From Candidatus Kuenenia stuttgartensis (GTDB taxonomy: Bacteria; Bacteroidota; Bacteroidia; Chitinophagales; Chitinophagaceae): 12,653 bases of DNA. This document shows, piece after piece, positions 1-7,068 of the stretch. The notes beneath the pieces are model-generated. The model saw only the letters and a program-made list of their open reading frames with translations. It was not told where the DNA came from and did no database searches. Where the stretch lies: positions 1-12,653 of the forward strand of contig CALQJH020000020.1 in the NCBI GenBank assembly GCA_943330835.2. Reading direction: 5' to 3'. Each line of letters opens with the position of its first letter. Within the stretch, counting starts at the first letter, position 1. The position numbers were made by a program, and so were the translations under genes.

Positions 1-1964
1 ATAGGAATAAAAGGATCTTCGCAACCAACCCATGTACCTGCTAATAACTCTGGCGTATACCCGATAAACCATCCATCAGTATTTGCATTTGTTGTACCCG
101 TCTTCCCTGCTTTTTGAGCAGGAATATTATAACTGTTCACCCTTCTTGCCGTTCCAAATTCAACAACACCTTGCATCATTCTTACCATGGTATAAGCATC
201 TGCCTCACTGATCACTTCTTTGCTTTGAGTGGTAGTGAACTCCTTTAATAAATTGCCATCCTTATCTTCAATCCTGGTCAAATATACTGGCTGTGTATTA
301 TACCCTTTGTTGGGAAACATGGTGTAAGCTTGCAACATTTGCAACATTGGAATTTCAGCAGTTCCTAATGCGATGGAAGGATATGGAGGTAACGTTGCTG
401 TAATACCACATTGCTTTGCGAATTCTATGGTTCGTCTAACCCCTATCGTTGCCATAAGATGCCATGCCGCACCATTCAAAGATTTTGCTAAACAAAATGC
501 CATCGTTCCGCCACCTGTACTAATCGTTTTGCCCCCTAAAGTAAGTGGGCCACCCGAAATATAAGTCTGCGGAGTATAACCAGCATCTGTAACAGCAAGT
601 GTATAAAGCAACGGCTTAAAGGTAGAACCTACCTGACGATTTGCGGTAACATGGTCATACTTAAACCACTTGTAATTTATGCCACCAACCCATGCTTTAA
701 TTTCACCTGTTCTTGGATCCATTGCCGCAAAAGATGTTTGTAATAATTGTTTGTGATACTTTATAGAATCAAATGGAGTCATTATCGTATCCTTCTCATG
801 CTTCTCATTACCCGACCATGAAAAGACTTTCATCTTAACAGGCACATGAAAGGATTTCATTATTGCTGCTGTATCAATGCCTTCTTCAGTCATGGTCTTC
901 CATCTGTCTGTATATTTCATTGCAGCTATGATGATATTGTCATGACCTTCCCAAAGTTTATTTCCTTTTAATTTAAAATAATCATCCAGCTTTTTTTGAA
1001 TGACAGGCATATGTTGTTCAACTGCTCTTTCCGCATATTGCTGCATTCTTGAATCTATGGTGGTATAAATTCTCAAGCCGTCTCTAAATAAATTATAAGG
1101 TTCATCTGTTTTAGGATTTTTATTATTCTTACACCAATCTTTAAGCACGCCAATTAATACAGAACGATAGTAAGGTGCAATTCCTACATTTTCATCGATC
1201 TTTTTATAGTTAGTAATTAAAGGTTTTGATTTCAGTTTATTGGCTTCTGCCTGAGTAATAAAATGTTGTTTAGCAAGTGCCATTTGATTGATAACAATAT
1301 TCCTTCTTTGTATGGAAGATTTCGGATGACGGATAGGCTCATAGATAAAGCCCTTCAGCATACCAATTAACACTGCAGCTTCTTCAATTTTTAAATCTTT
1401 GGGGTCTTTTTGAAAATACGTTCTTGATGCATTTTTAATCCCATAAACATTTCCCCAAGGTGCACGATTCAGATATAAGGCAATGATTTCTTCTTTGGTA
1501 AAATTCTTTTCCAATTTCACCGCAACAATCCACTCTTTTAATTTCTGTATTCCTCTAACAACAACATTCCCTCTTCCTTGTCCAAGTATCATCTTTGCCA
1601 ATTGCTGGGTAAGGGTACTACCTCCGCCTTGTGTACCTGCAGAGAATAAAACCCTTGCCAGTGCTTGCATATCAATACCAGAGTGATCATAAAACCTTTC
1701 ATCTTCTGTTGCAATTAAGGCATGAATAATGTTGGGAGAAATTTCACTGTATTTTACTTCGCTTCTGTTTTCGGAATAATATTTCCCCATCAACACGCCA
1801 TCACTACTGATGAGTTCACTAGCCAAATCTGCTTCAGGATTTTCCAATTGTTGTACGGATGGCATTTTACCAAACAGCCCAAATGTTGCAGCCGTAAATA
1901 ACAGGACAATAAAACCAATCCCTCCAAAAAAAAATCGCCACAGTAATTGAATTGAACGGTTCAT
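1..1964 (-). CDS. Class A penicillin-binding protein 1A (bifunctional transglycosylase/transpeptidase), C-terminus cut by window edge
   Basis: Builds peptidoglycan at the outer face of the inner membrane by polymerising lipid II (GT51 domain) and cross-linking stem peptides (transpeptidase domain). The reading frame is open for 654 codons from the ATG at 1964-1962 to the window edge. Residues 1-10 are a short cytoplasmic start and 11-32 a membrane anchor. The GT51 domain (about 45-215) has the catalytic Glu87 in ATEDERFYDHSG, the GGSTLTQQLAKM motif at 114-125, and the YLN...G...G motif at 164-175. The transpeptidase domain has all three active-site motifs: S447-T-F-K450, S495-L-N497 and K621-T-G623. 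The last visible residues (WVGCED) lie in the conserved region after KTG, so roughly 100-200 residues are missing. It sits 118 bases downstream of the PorW/SprE-like gene on the same strand. Family assignment is secure. The symbol (mrcA/ponA type) is left blank because naming varies in Bacteroidota. Confidence 0.95.
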   Translation of the reverse strand, partial: MNRSIQLLWRFFFGGIGFIVLLFTAATFGLFGKMPSVQQLENPEADLASELISSDGVLMGKYYSENRSEVKYSEISPNIIHALIATEDERFYDHSGIDMQALARVLFSAGTQGGGSTLTQQLAKMILGQGRGNVVVRGIQKLKEWIVAVKLEKNFTKEEIIALYLNRAPWGNVYGIKNASRTYFQKDPKDLKIEEAAVLIGMLKGFIYEPIRHPKSSIQRRNIVINQMALAKQHFITQAEANKLKSKPLITNYKKIDENVGIAPYYRSVLIGVLKDWCKNNKNPKTDEPYNLFRDGLRIYTTIDSRMQQYAERAVEQHMPVIQKKLDDYFKLKGNKLWEGHDNIIIAAMKYTDRWKTMTEEGIDTAAIMKSFHVPVKMKVFSWSGNEKHEKDTIMTPFDSIKYHKQLLQTSFAAMDPRTGEIKAWVGGINYKWFKYDHVTANRQVGSTFKPLLYTLAVTDAGYTPQTYISGGPLTLGGKTISTGGGTMAFCLAKSLNGAAWHLMATIGVRRTIEFAKQCGITATLPPYPSIALGTAEIPMLQMLQAYTMFPNKGYNTQPVYLTRIEDKDGNLLKEFTTTQSKEVISEADAYTMVRMMQGVVEFGTARRVNSYNIPAQKAGKTGTTNANTDGWFIGYTPELLAGTWVGCEDPFIP

Positions 1965-1988
1965 GTGTTAATTGAGTTTGTATAATTT

Positions 1989-2004
1989 GACCACGGTTAT
2001 AGCT
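1989..2004 (-). promoter_or_regulatory. Diverged copy of the GCTATAA-type motif upstream of the PBP1A gene
   Basis: On the minus strand this site reads AGCTATAACCGTGGTC. It matches the site at 5137-5152 in 13 of 16 positions and lies 24 bases before the PBP1A start codon. Together with the two copies upstream of the PorW/SprE-like gene it may be a shared regulatory element. Function is inferred only from recurrence. Confidence 0.3.
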
Positions 2005-2082
2005 TTCTTTTCTTTGTTGATATTAAGATAATTCCTATCAGTCTTTCAAAATAAAAACAATAATTTAAAATACTTTCATTGT

Positions 2083-5070
2083 TTAATATTTACCTGGGTA
2101 TTGATTATTTAAAAGTTTTTTATACCCGTCTAAATCTTTATTGGTTTTTAACAACTGAAGATTTTCATTAGAAATAATCATAAATGAATACTTCGACGCT
2201 TGCAACCAGGACATTTCTGTTGGAGCTGCTTTTTTTATTTTATCACAATAAGCAACTGCATCTGTTGCATTCTCAAATACACTAAATAATAAGAAAGTTT
2301 TCTGAGGATTATATACTTCTTTATTAATAATAACTTTGGAATAATTGTTACCTCTGTTGTACCTGCTAAAAGCATTTTTCGCTTCGTTAATATATACAAT
2401 GTCTACATTGTCCAACATCATGACTACAAGGTGTTCTTTATCTGCCTGCCACTTAAATGTACCACTCACCATTGATGGCGGCAACTTGATGGAGGAGTCT
2501 AATCCTTTTGGAATTGTTTTAATACCACTCAATTTTGGAGATACCGGCATGCTAATTGACGGCTTATTTAATACTGCATTTTGCTGATTAGACATAATCA
2601 CTTTATCTTCCTCTTCTGCTCTGGAAACTGAAATGCTATCTAAATAACTTTCAATCTGCTTTCTTTTTGACAACACTTCAATTAAAGTGGAAGCCTTATT
2701 GGCTAAAGCTGTTTTTGGATACTTAGCAACTAATGCATTTAAAGAAAGAAGTGCTTCACTATCTTCCACACATTTAATATGATAAATGGCTTCAATAAAC
2801 AACAACTGCGGAGTCCAATAATGATTACCATAGGAATTGTCGGCAATCTTTTTTAAAACAAGTGCGGAATCAAAACTGCCATTTACAAACAAATCATAAA
2901 TAGCTTCATACTTTTTTAATGCTACTGGATTATTCTTGTTGGGTTCTAGTGATTGTGGATCATTAAGCATTTTCGCAAATCTGCTGTCTTCAAATTCTGT
3001 ATCTAATAAGTGTTTATAATAAGCTGCTCTTTCCTTATTTTCCAACTTGAGATAACAATGGTACAAACCAATATAAACTTCGCCATTCCTTAATTTTGAA
3101 GGGAACCGTTGTAAATAAGTTTCGTAGGTATGAATAGACTGCCGGTAATCCTTCAACTCATTTTCAAAAAGCTTTGCTAATGCCAGCATCGCAGTTGCTA
3201 CTTTAAGATTACTGCTATCCAGCATCTCTTTTGAAACGGGCACATTAAGCAATAATGCATCGTAAGTATATTCAATGGGCTTCCCTGATTGTTGTTGGGG
3301 AGTTGTAGAAGAATCAGGCGCTGCCATTGGATCTGCATTACCCTTAGCATCATTTATAGGAACACCCATACTCATGCTGGAAAGCCTGCGCCAATTATCA
3401 ACATTATTGCGTTTACCCCATTTACTTTTAAATTCACTGTACCCTCTGGATTTCATGTTGGAATTGTAAAAATACCACTCGCCTCCTTTTGATGAATTGG
3501 CGAACAAATCAATTGGAGCATTGTTTTTCGAATTGTCAAAACTGGAAGATAACACATCGCCGCCTGAGCTATTGTCTTCATTACTGGCTTTGGATTTACG
3601 GAAACCTTTCACCAGTTTTTTAATAAAAGCATCCCTATCCATTGGAGATAATGCCGCAATCATTTGCAGACTATCTTCAAGTTCAATGATATTCATTTGA
3701 GTAGCCACAAGTCGCAAGGAAGCTTTTCTATCTGCGTTTTGAATAGAATCTTCCGCAATGGAAGGATTGGTTGCATCCAAACTATCATAATGATCAGCAG
3801 CTTTTTTGTATGCTTTTTGTACGTAAGCAATTTTACCCAATTCTAAATGGGTTTTACTTTTGAAATCAACATTGTTTTCATTTACAGACAAACTCTTAGT
3901 AAAATACTTCACCGCGTTAAGCGTATCAGCTATTTGCAAACTCAATAATCCAGCACTATGAAAAATGATATCGCGATAGGTTTCAAATTTGTCCCTCTTC
4001 GCCATTTTTAATAATGAAGCAATATTATTAATCAACTCTTTCTTACCGCCAGCTGTGCGAAGCATTTTTGCATTATTCAAATGGGAATAGATATCCATCA
4101 AGGGATCTACAGTTCCTTTTGCTGCTTTTTTATAACAGAAAGACGCTTTATCGAAATCGCCATTCTTCTCATAAAGCTGACCAAGTAAATAGCGCCATCT
4201 GGCTTTATCAATTTTATTGTCAGCATAAGACAAGCCTTTCTCCAGGTAAACTGCGGCGCTATCATAACCACTCTGCTTGAAATACCAATACGCAGTAACT
4301 ACATTAAGATCATTTTTCAATCGCTTAGGAAGATTAGGATCCTCTTGTAAAACGTTAATCAAACTTGCTGACTCCCCATACAATTCCTGTTCAATAAAAG
4401 TACGTGCTAGCCAAATCAATGCATCATTTCGGCTAGGCGGAAGCGTTACTAACTTCTGAATGAAATTTCTTTTTTCCCGATCTGCGATACTCAGCTTAGA
4501 ACTTTTAGCTCTATTGTTTGCCCCAACAATCCTATTGTCGTCTTCTCTTTTTTTGCGGGGAAATAAATTATAGTTAATAAACTGAAAGGTCAATGCAGCA
4601 GAATCAAATTGTTTTCTGTAATAATAAGATTTCCCAATCAGCAAATACATATTGTCTACCCAATCTGTTCTCAAATCATGCAACAAAATTGCCGCAGTTG
4701 ATTTGTAAATCACAGAATCCAATTCCGTCTGCTGACTTGAGGTACTTTCTAAATCGTAAGGAAAAAATGAAATCGTTTTGGAGTAATCCTCCTTTTGAGC
4801 CGACTTAGCCTGATCTAAAACTGTATTAAGTTTGTTATTGGCATTAAAATAGAAGTTATAATGCGTTAAAGTATTTTGTGAAATACGTCTGAAGAAAGTA
4901 AATTTCCTGTCTTCGGTCTTCTCGGACGCTAACTTTTTAGTCTCAAATTGCTCAGGCTTTTTTTGTTTGCCGAAGGGCTCAAATGTCCAGGTAGGTTGAG
5001 CATAAATACTCAAACAAATCAGTTGGGATAGTATAAAAAATGAAAAACTAAGAGCTATTCTTACTTTCAT
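2083..5070 (-). CDS. PorW/SprE-like TPR protein, probable type IX secretion/gliding component
   Basis: PorW/SprE proteins are envelope TPR proteins needed for type IX secretion and gliding in Bacteroidota, acting in the periplasm with the outer-membrane core. This 995-residue protein starts with a signal peptide (residues 1-24, likely cleavage after IYA). The N-terminal segment has the family-like phrase HYNFYFNANNKLN. TPR-like helix pairs follow near 130-165, 215-320, 405-435 and 620-705. A polar, low-complexity stretch with PQQQ lies near 600-615. The last ~125 residues (from FKWQADKEHLVVMML, about 870) form the alpha/beta C-terminal domain that I associate with SprE proteins. Known SprE is a lipoprotein, but here Cys19 lacks a proper lipobox (QLI before it), so a soluble periplasmic form is possible. 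The gene is divergent from the M23-stub/AtpZ unit and upstream of PBP1A. Assignment rests on recalled family pattern and context. The fallback is a generic TPR protein. Confidence 0.72.
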   Translation of the reverse strand: MKVRIALSFSFFILSQLICLSIYAQPTWTFEPFGKQKKPEQFETKKLASEKTEDRKFTFFRRISQNTLTHYNFYFNANNKLNTVLDQAKSAQKEDYSKTISFFPYDLESTSSQQTELDSVIYKSTAAILLHDLRTDWVDNMYLLIGKSYYYRKQFDSAALTFQFINYNLFPRKKREDDNRIVGANNRAKSSKLSIADREKRNFIQKLVTLPPSRNDALIWLARTFIEQELYGESASLINVLQEDPNLPKRLKNDLNVVTAYWYFKQSGYDSAAVYLEKGLSYADNKIDKARWRYLLGQLYEKNGDFDKASFCYKKAAKGTVDPLMDIYSHLNNAKMLRTAGGKKELINNIASLLKMAKRDKFETYRDIIFHSAGLLSLQIADTLNAVKYFTKSLSVNENNVDFKSKTHLELGKIAYVQKAYKKAADHYDSLDATNPSIAEDSIQNADRKASLRLVATQMNIIELEDSLQMIAALSPMDRDAFIKKLVKGFRKSKASNEDNSSGGDVLSSSFDNSKNNAPIDLFANSSKGGEWYFYNSNMKSRGYSEFKSKWGKRNNVDNWRRLSSMSMGVPINDAKGNADPMAAPDSSTTPQQQSGKPIEYTYDALLLNVPVSKEMLDSSNLKVATAMLALAKLFENELKDYRQSIHTYETYLQRFPSKLRNGEVYIGLYHCYLKLENKERAAYYKHLLDTEFEDSRFAKMLNDPQSLEPNKNNPVALKKYEAIYDLFVNGSFDSALVLKKIADNSYGNHYWTPQLLFIEAIYHIKCVEDSEALLSLNALVAKYPKTALANKASTLIEVLSKRKQIESYLDSISVSRAEEEDKVIMSNQQNAVLNKPSISMPVSPKLSGIKTIPKGLDSSIKLPPSMVSGTFKWQADKEHLVVMMLDNVDIVYINEAKNAFSRYNRGNNYSKVIINKEVYNPQKTFLLFSVFENATDAVAYCDKIKKAAPTEMSWLQASKYSFMIISNENLQLLKTNKDLDGYKKLLNNQYPGKY

Positions 5071-5096
5071 GTGTGTATAATTGTTCTTAAAGTTTG

Positions 5097-5112
5097 GTCA
5101 CATCTTATAGCC
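5097..5112 (-). promoter_or_regulatory. GTCA-N4-TTATAGC motif, start-proximal copy
   Basis: The plus strand reads GTCACATCTTATAGCC. The same GTCA-N4-TTATAGC pattern recurs 40 bases further from the PorW/SprE-like gene (5137-5152), and 12 of the 16 bases are identical. The motif lies 26 bases before the start codon at 5070. Two same-orientation copies about four helical turns apart suggest a regulator-binding site. No known regulator is recognised. Confidence 0.35.
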
Positions 5113-5136
5113 TTTATTATCGTACTCAGTTTAGAA

Positions 5137-5152
5137 GTCAACTGTTATAGCT
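5137..5152 (-). promoter_or_regulatory. GTCA-N4-TTATAGC motif, distal copy
   Basis: The plus strand reads GTCAACTGTTATAGCT. It is the second same-orientation copy of the motif in the 286-base gap between the PorW/SprE-like gene and the divergent plus-strand unit. A small inverted repeat (CAGTT at 5127-5131, AACTG at 5140-5144) overlaps it. It could act on either divergent gene. Confidence 0.35.
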
Positions 5153-5337
5153 ATTTAATGAATTTATGCGGTTAAATAATTCGGATAAATATCGGCATTT
5201 TTTGTTTCACTGCAATAAAAAAGCAGGCCTAGATTACTGATTTTAACGCATTTTCTAATAAAAGTTAAAGAATAAAGACAATACCCATATCCACCTGCAT
5301 TAATATTTTATAGAGATTCCACTCAGTTTTGTATTTT

Positions 5338-5345
5338 TAAGTTTG
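5338..5345 (+). promoter_or_regulatory. Possible Bacteroidota -7 box (TAAGTTTG) before the 132-residue gene
   Basis: It matches the TAnnTTTG consensus exactly. It lies only 11 bases before the ATG at 5357, so a transcript from it would have a very short leader. No convincing -33 TTG is found at the usual spacing. The rest of the gap (5071-5356) is AT-rich and contains no RNA gene or ORF that I can support. Confidence 0.25.
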
Positions 5346-5356
5346 AAATTAGCAAA

Positions 5357-5755
5357 ATGACAAAAACAGAAACGACAAACCCGCTCAAAAGATTAAGAAA
5401 TAATTACCGGTTGGTCATAAAAAACGAAGACACTTTTGAAGAGATTATTCAGTTCAAATTAACAAGACTAAGTGTTTATGTAGCCATAAGTTCCCTATTT
5501 GTTGTATTAGTGGTGCTAACATCCTCTTTGATCATTTTCACCCCTTTAAAATATTATTTGCCTGGCGTCGGTTACGGAAACGCTAAACAAATGAAAGCTT
5601 ACCGAAATTTAAAAATTAGAACTGATTCTATTGAAACAGCATTACTTCAAGAACACCGTTATTACGAAGACATAAGCAAAGCATTGAAAGGGCAAGTGGT
5701 GAAATTGGATACCAGCCAATTGAAACTTCCAAAATTGGAAAACATTGATGATTAA
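5357..5755 (+). CDS. Small single-pass membrane protein resembling the N-terminal part of an M23 peptidase, catalytic domain absent
   Basis: The protein has 132 residues. A basic cytoplasmic N-terminus (1-38, with RLVIKNEDTFEE at 18-29 and FKLTRL at 33-38) is followed by a transmembrane segment (about 40-62), FTPLKYYLPG (61-70), and a short coiled-coil-like periplasmic stretch (75-112). This order matches the N-terminus of the membrane-anchored M23 peptidases that I recall near sprE-type genes in Bacteroidota. There the coiled coil leads into a metallopeptidase domain of ~150 residues with HxxxD and HxH motifs. Here the protein stops at 132 and none of those motifs appears. The next gene begins 21 bases later, so there is no room for a frameshifted remainder. 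It may be a non-enzymatic anchor or scaffold. It leads a four-gene plus-strand unit. The relation to M23 proteins is from memory of family sequences and not verified by search. Confidence 0.7.
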   Translation: MTKTETTNPLKRLRNNYRLVIKNEDTFEEIIQFKLTRLSVYVAISSLFVVLVVLTSSLIIFTPLKYYLPGVGYGNAKQMKAYRNLKIRTDSIETALLQEHRYYEDISKALKGQVVKLDTSQLKLPKLENIDD

Positions 5756-5776
5756 TAAGGATTTAAAATATCCCCA

Positions 5777-5983
5777 ATGAAAGACTCAAATAATAATATT
5801 TTATGGAAATATGCAGGGCTTACCTTTCAATTTATGACAGGGTTAGGCTTGTTTCTTTTTATAGGATCTAAAATTGATCATTGGCTAAAAATCAATACGC
5901 CATTGGCTATTTGGATCCTGCCTTTGCTTTTCATTTCTTCCATTATTATTAAAATTATCATAGAAACCAATACCAAAAAATAA
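5777..5983 (+). CDS. atpZ: AtpZ/AtpI-family protein
   Basis: A small inner-membrane protein of 68 residues with two transmembrane helices (about 11-30 and 43-62). The family signature is GxxLFxFIGSKIDHWLK between the helices. AtpZ/AtpI proteins are encoded with F1Fo ATP synthase and help c-ring assembly or Mg2+ supply. The gene lies 21 bases after the M23-like stub and 19 bases before a four-helix protein, so the three are probably co-transcribed. The unusual point is that no atpB or other synthase gene follows in this window. The family call is strong. The link to ATP synthase is by homology. Confidence 0.85.
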   Translation: MKDSNNNILWKYAGLTFQFMTGLGLFLFIGSKIDHWLKINTPLAIWILPLLFISSIIIKIIIETNTKK

Positions 5984-6002
5984 ACTAAGCTTATTATTAT
6001 TT

Positions 6003-6386
6003 ATGAAAAAATCAGCACCATTATTGTTAGTATTTTTAGTCCTCGTTTTTTTAATTCTTACCTCTACAAAATTTCTTTCTTCTCATTATATAGATGCAAA
6101 TCTTTTGATCATGTCAAATGCTTTCTTTTTATTCATCAGTTTGATTTCAATGGCCATTCAAGCCAGGGGCCTTAAAAACAAAAACCCAAATGTATTTATC
6201 AGAAGTGTAATGTCGGGCATGATTCTTAAAATGTTTTGCTCTATGATTGCTGTAGTTATTTATGTATACGCTAGTGGTAAGCAGTTCAACAAAAGAGGGG
6301 TTTTTATTTCTCTTTTTATTTATCTTATCTACCTTGCAACTGAAGTCTATACTGTAATGAAGTTGAATAAAAAATCTAATGCCTAA
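6003..6386 (+). CDS. Four-helix membrane protein, ATP synthase subunit I-like position
   Basis: The protein has 127 residues and four predicted membrane helices (about 5-22, 32-53, 65-90 and 98-118), with a basic tail KLNKKSNA. It has no catalytic motif. In Bacteroidota a protein of this size and topology commonly sits between atpZ and atpB and is treated as a hypothetical or ATP-synthase-I-like protein. Here it follows atpZ by 19 bases and its 3' end overlaps the next gene by 8 bases. The function is inferred from topology and from position next to atpZ, not from a recognised motif. Confidence 0.75.
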   Translation: MKKSAPLLLVFLVLVFLILTSTKFLSSHYIDANLLIMSNAFFLFISLISMAIQARGLKNKNPNVFIRSVMSGMILKMFCSMIAVVIYVYASGKQFNKRGVFISLFIYLIYLATEVYTVMKLNKKSNA

Positions 6387-6999
6387 GCAAGAAGTACCTC
6401 TCCAGCAATTACAGGATTACCTGCCTGAAAATAGCTGCCCTGATGTAATAAATTATTTACAGGAATACAAAGTACAACTCACGATAACCAAACAACGCCA
6501 AAGTATACTTGGCGATTACAGACACGCACATCAGGACAAAGGACATCGGATAAGCGTTAACGGTAATTTAAATAAATACAGCTTTCTGATTACACTTTTG
6601 CATGAATTGGCACACTTGTTTACATTTGATAAGTATGGAAATAAAGTTCAAGCACATGGAACAGAATGGAAAAGTTGTTTTGGCAAAATTTTAGCGGCTT
6701 TTTTATCAAAAAAAATATTCCCCGCAGACATAGAGGCAGCATTACAAAAAACCCTAAAAAACCCTTCAGCAAGCAGTTGTGGAGATGAGCAATTACTCAG
6801 GGTACTGCGTAATTACGACAAAAAAAAGGATGGTCATTGCCTGGTAGAACAACTTCCATCGGGCAGTTTTTTCAGTATTAAAGGCGGAAGGAAATTTATA
6901 AAAGGCCCCCTTATTCGAAAAAGATACAAATGCACAGAATCCGAAACTGGAAAATGTTATTTATTCAGCGGACTCTATGAAGTAAATACCAAATACTGA
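6379..6999 (+). CDS. SprT-like domain protein (zincin-fold putative metalloprotease)
   Basis: A cytoplasmic protein of 206 residues. The zinc-binding motif is H75-E-L-A-H79 and a likely third ligand is His93 in AHGTEW, the layout of SprT/Spartan-type domains. The C-terminal part has a KGPLIRKRYKC...GKCYLF stretch (176-196) with C185 and C193, plus C134 and C154. This resembles the degenerate zinc-ribbon tail of bacterial SprT-like proteins. The length fits the family. The ATG at 6379 lies inside the end of the previous gene (8-base overlap), which suggests translational coupling. Substrate and biological role are unknown. Spartan homologues cut DNA-protein crosslinks, but that function should not be transferred to this protein without evidence. 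The next gene is convergent. Confidence 0.85.
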   Translation: MPKQEVPLQQLQDYLPENSCPDVINYLQEYKVQLTITKQRQSILGDYRHAHQDKGHRISVNGNLNKYSFLITLLHELAHLFTFDKYGNKVQAHGTEWKSCFGKILAAFLSKKIFPADIEAALQKTLKNPSASSCGDEQLLRVLRNYDKKKDGHCLVEQLPSGSFFSIKGGRKFIKGPLIRKRYKCTESETGKCYLFSGLYEVNTKY

Positions 7000-7068
7000 T
7001 TAAAATTAAATAATAATCAACAATAGGAAATCCTACTGCAGGACTAAAAACATCTCACTCAGCAAGCC

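Noticed and set aside
373..564. 63-residue plus-strand ORF
   Set aside because: Antisense shadow of the PBP1A transpeptidase domain, whose motifs are intact on the minus strand. The 1483-1686 ORF is the same kind of shadow.
2345..4808. Several plus-strand ORFs of 60-80 residues
   Set aside because: All lie antisense to the 995-residue PorW/SprE-like gene, show no family motifs and overlap each other.
5071..5356. Possible tRNA or small RNA in the 286-base divergent gap
   Set aside because: No cloverleaf arms or T-loop consensus could be found. The content looks like promoter DNA.
7024..7043. Possible bidirectional terminator between the convergent SprT-like and T9SS cargo genes
   Set aside because: TAGGA/TCCTA has only a 2-base spacer and the alternative TCCT/AGGA stem is 4 bases. 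Neither is followed by a run of T, so a terminator call is not supported.
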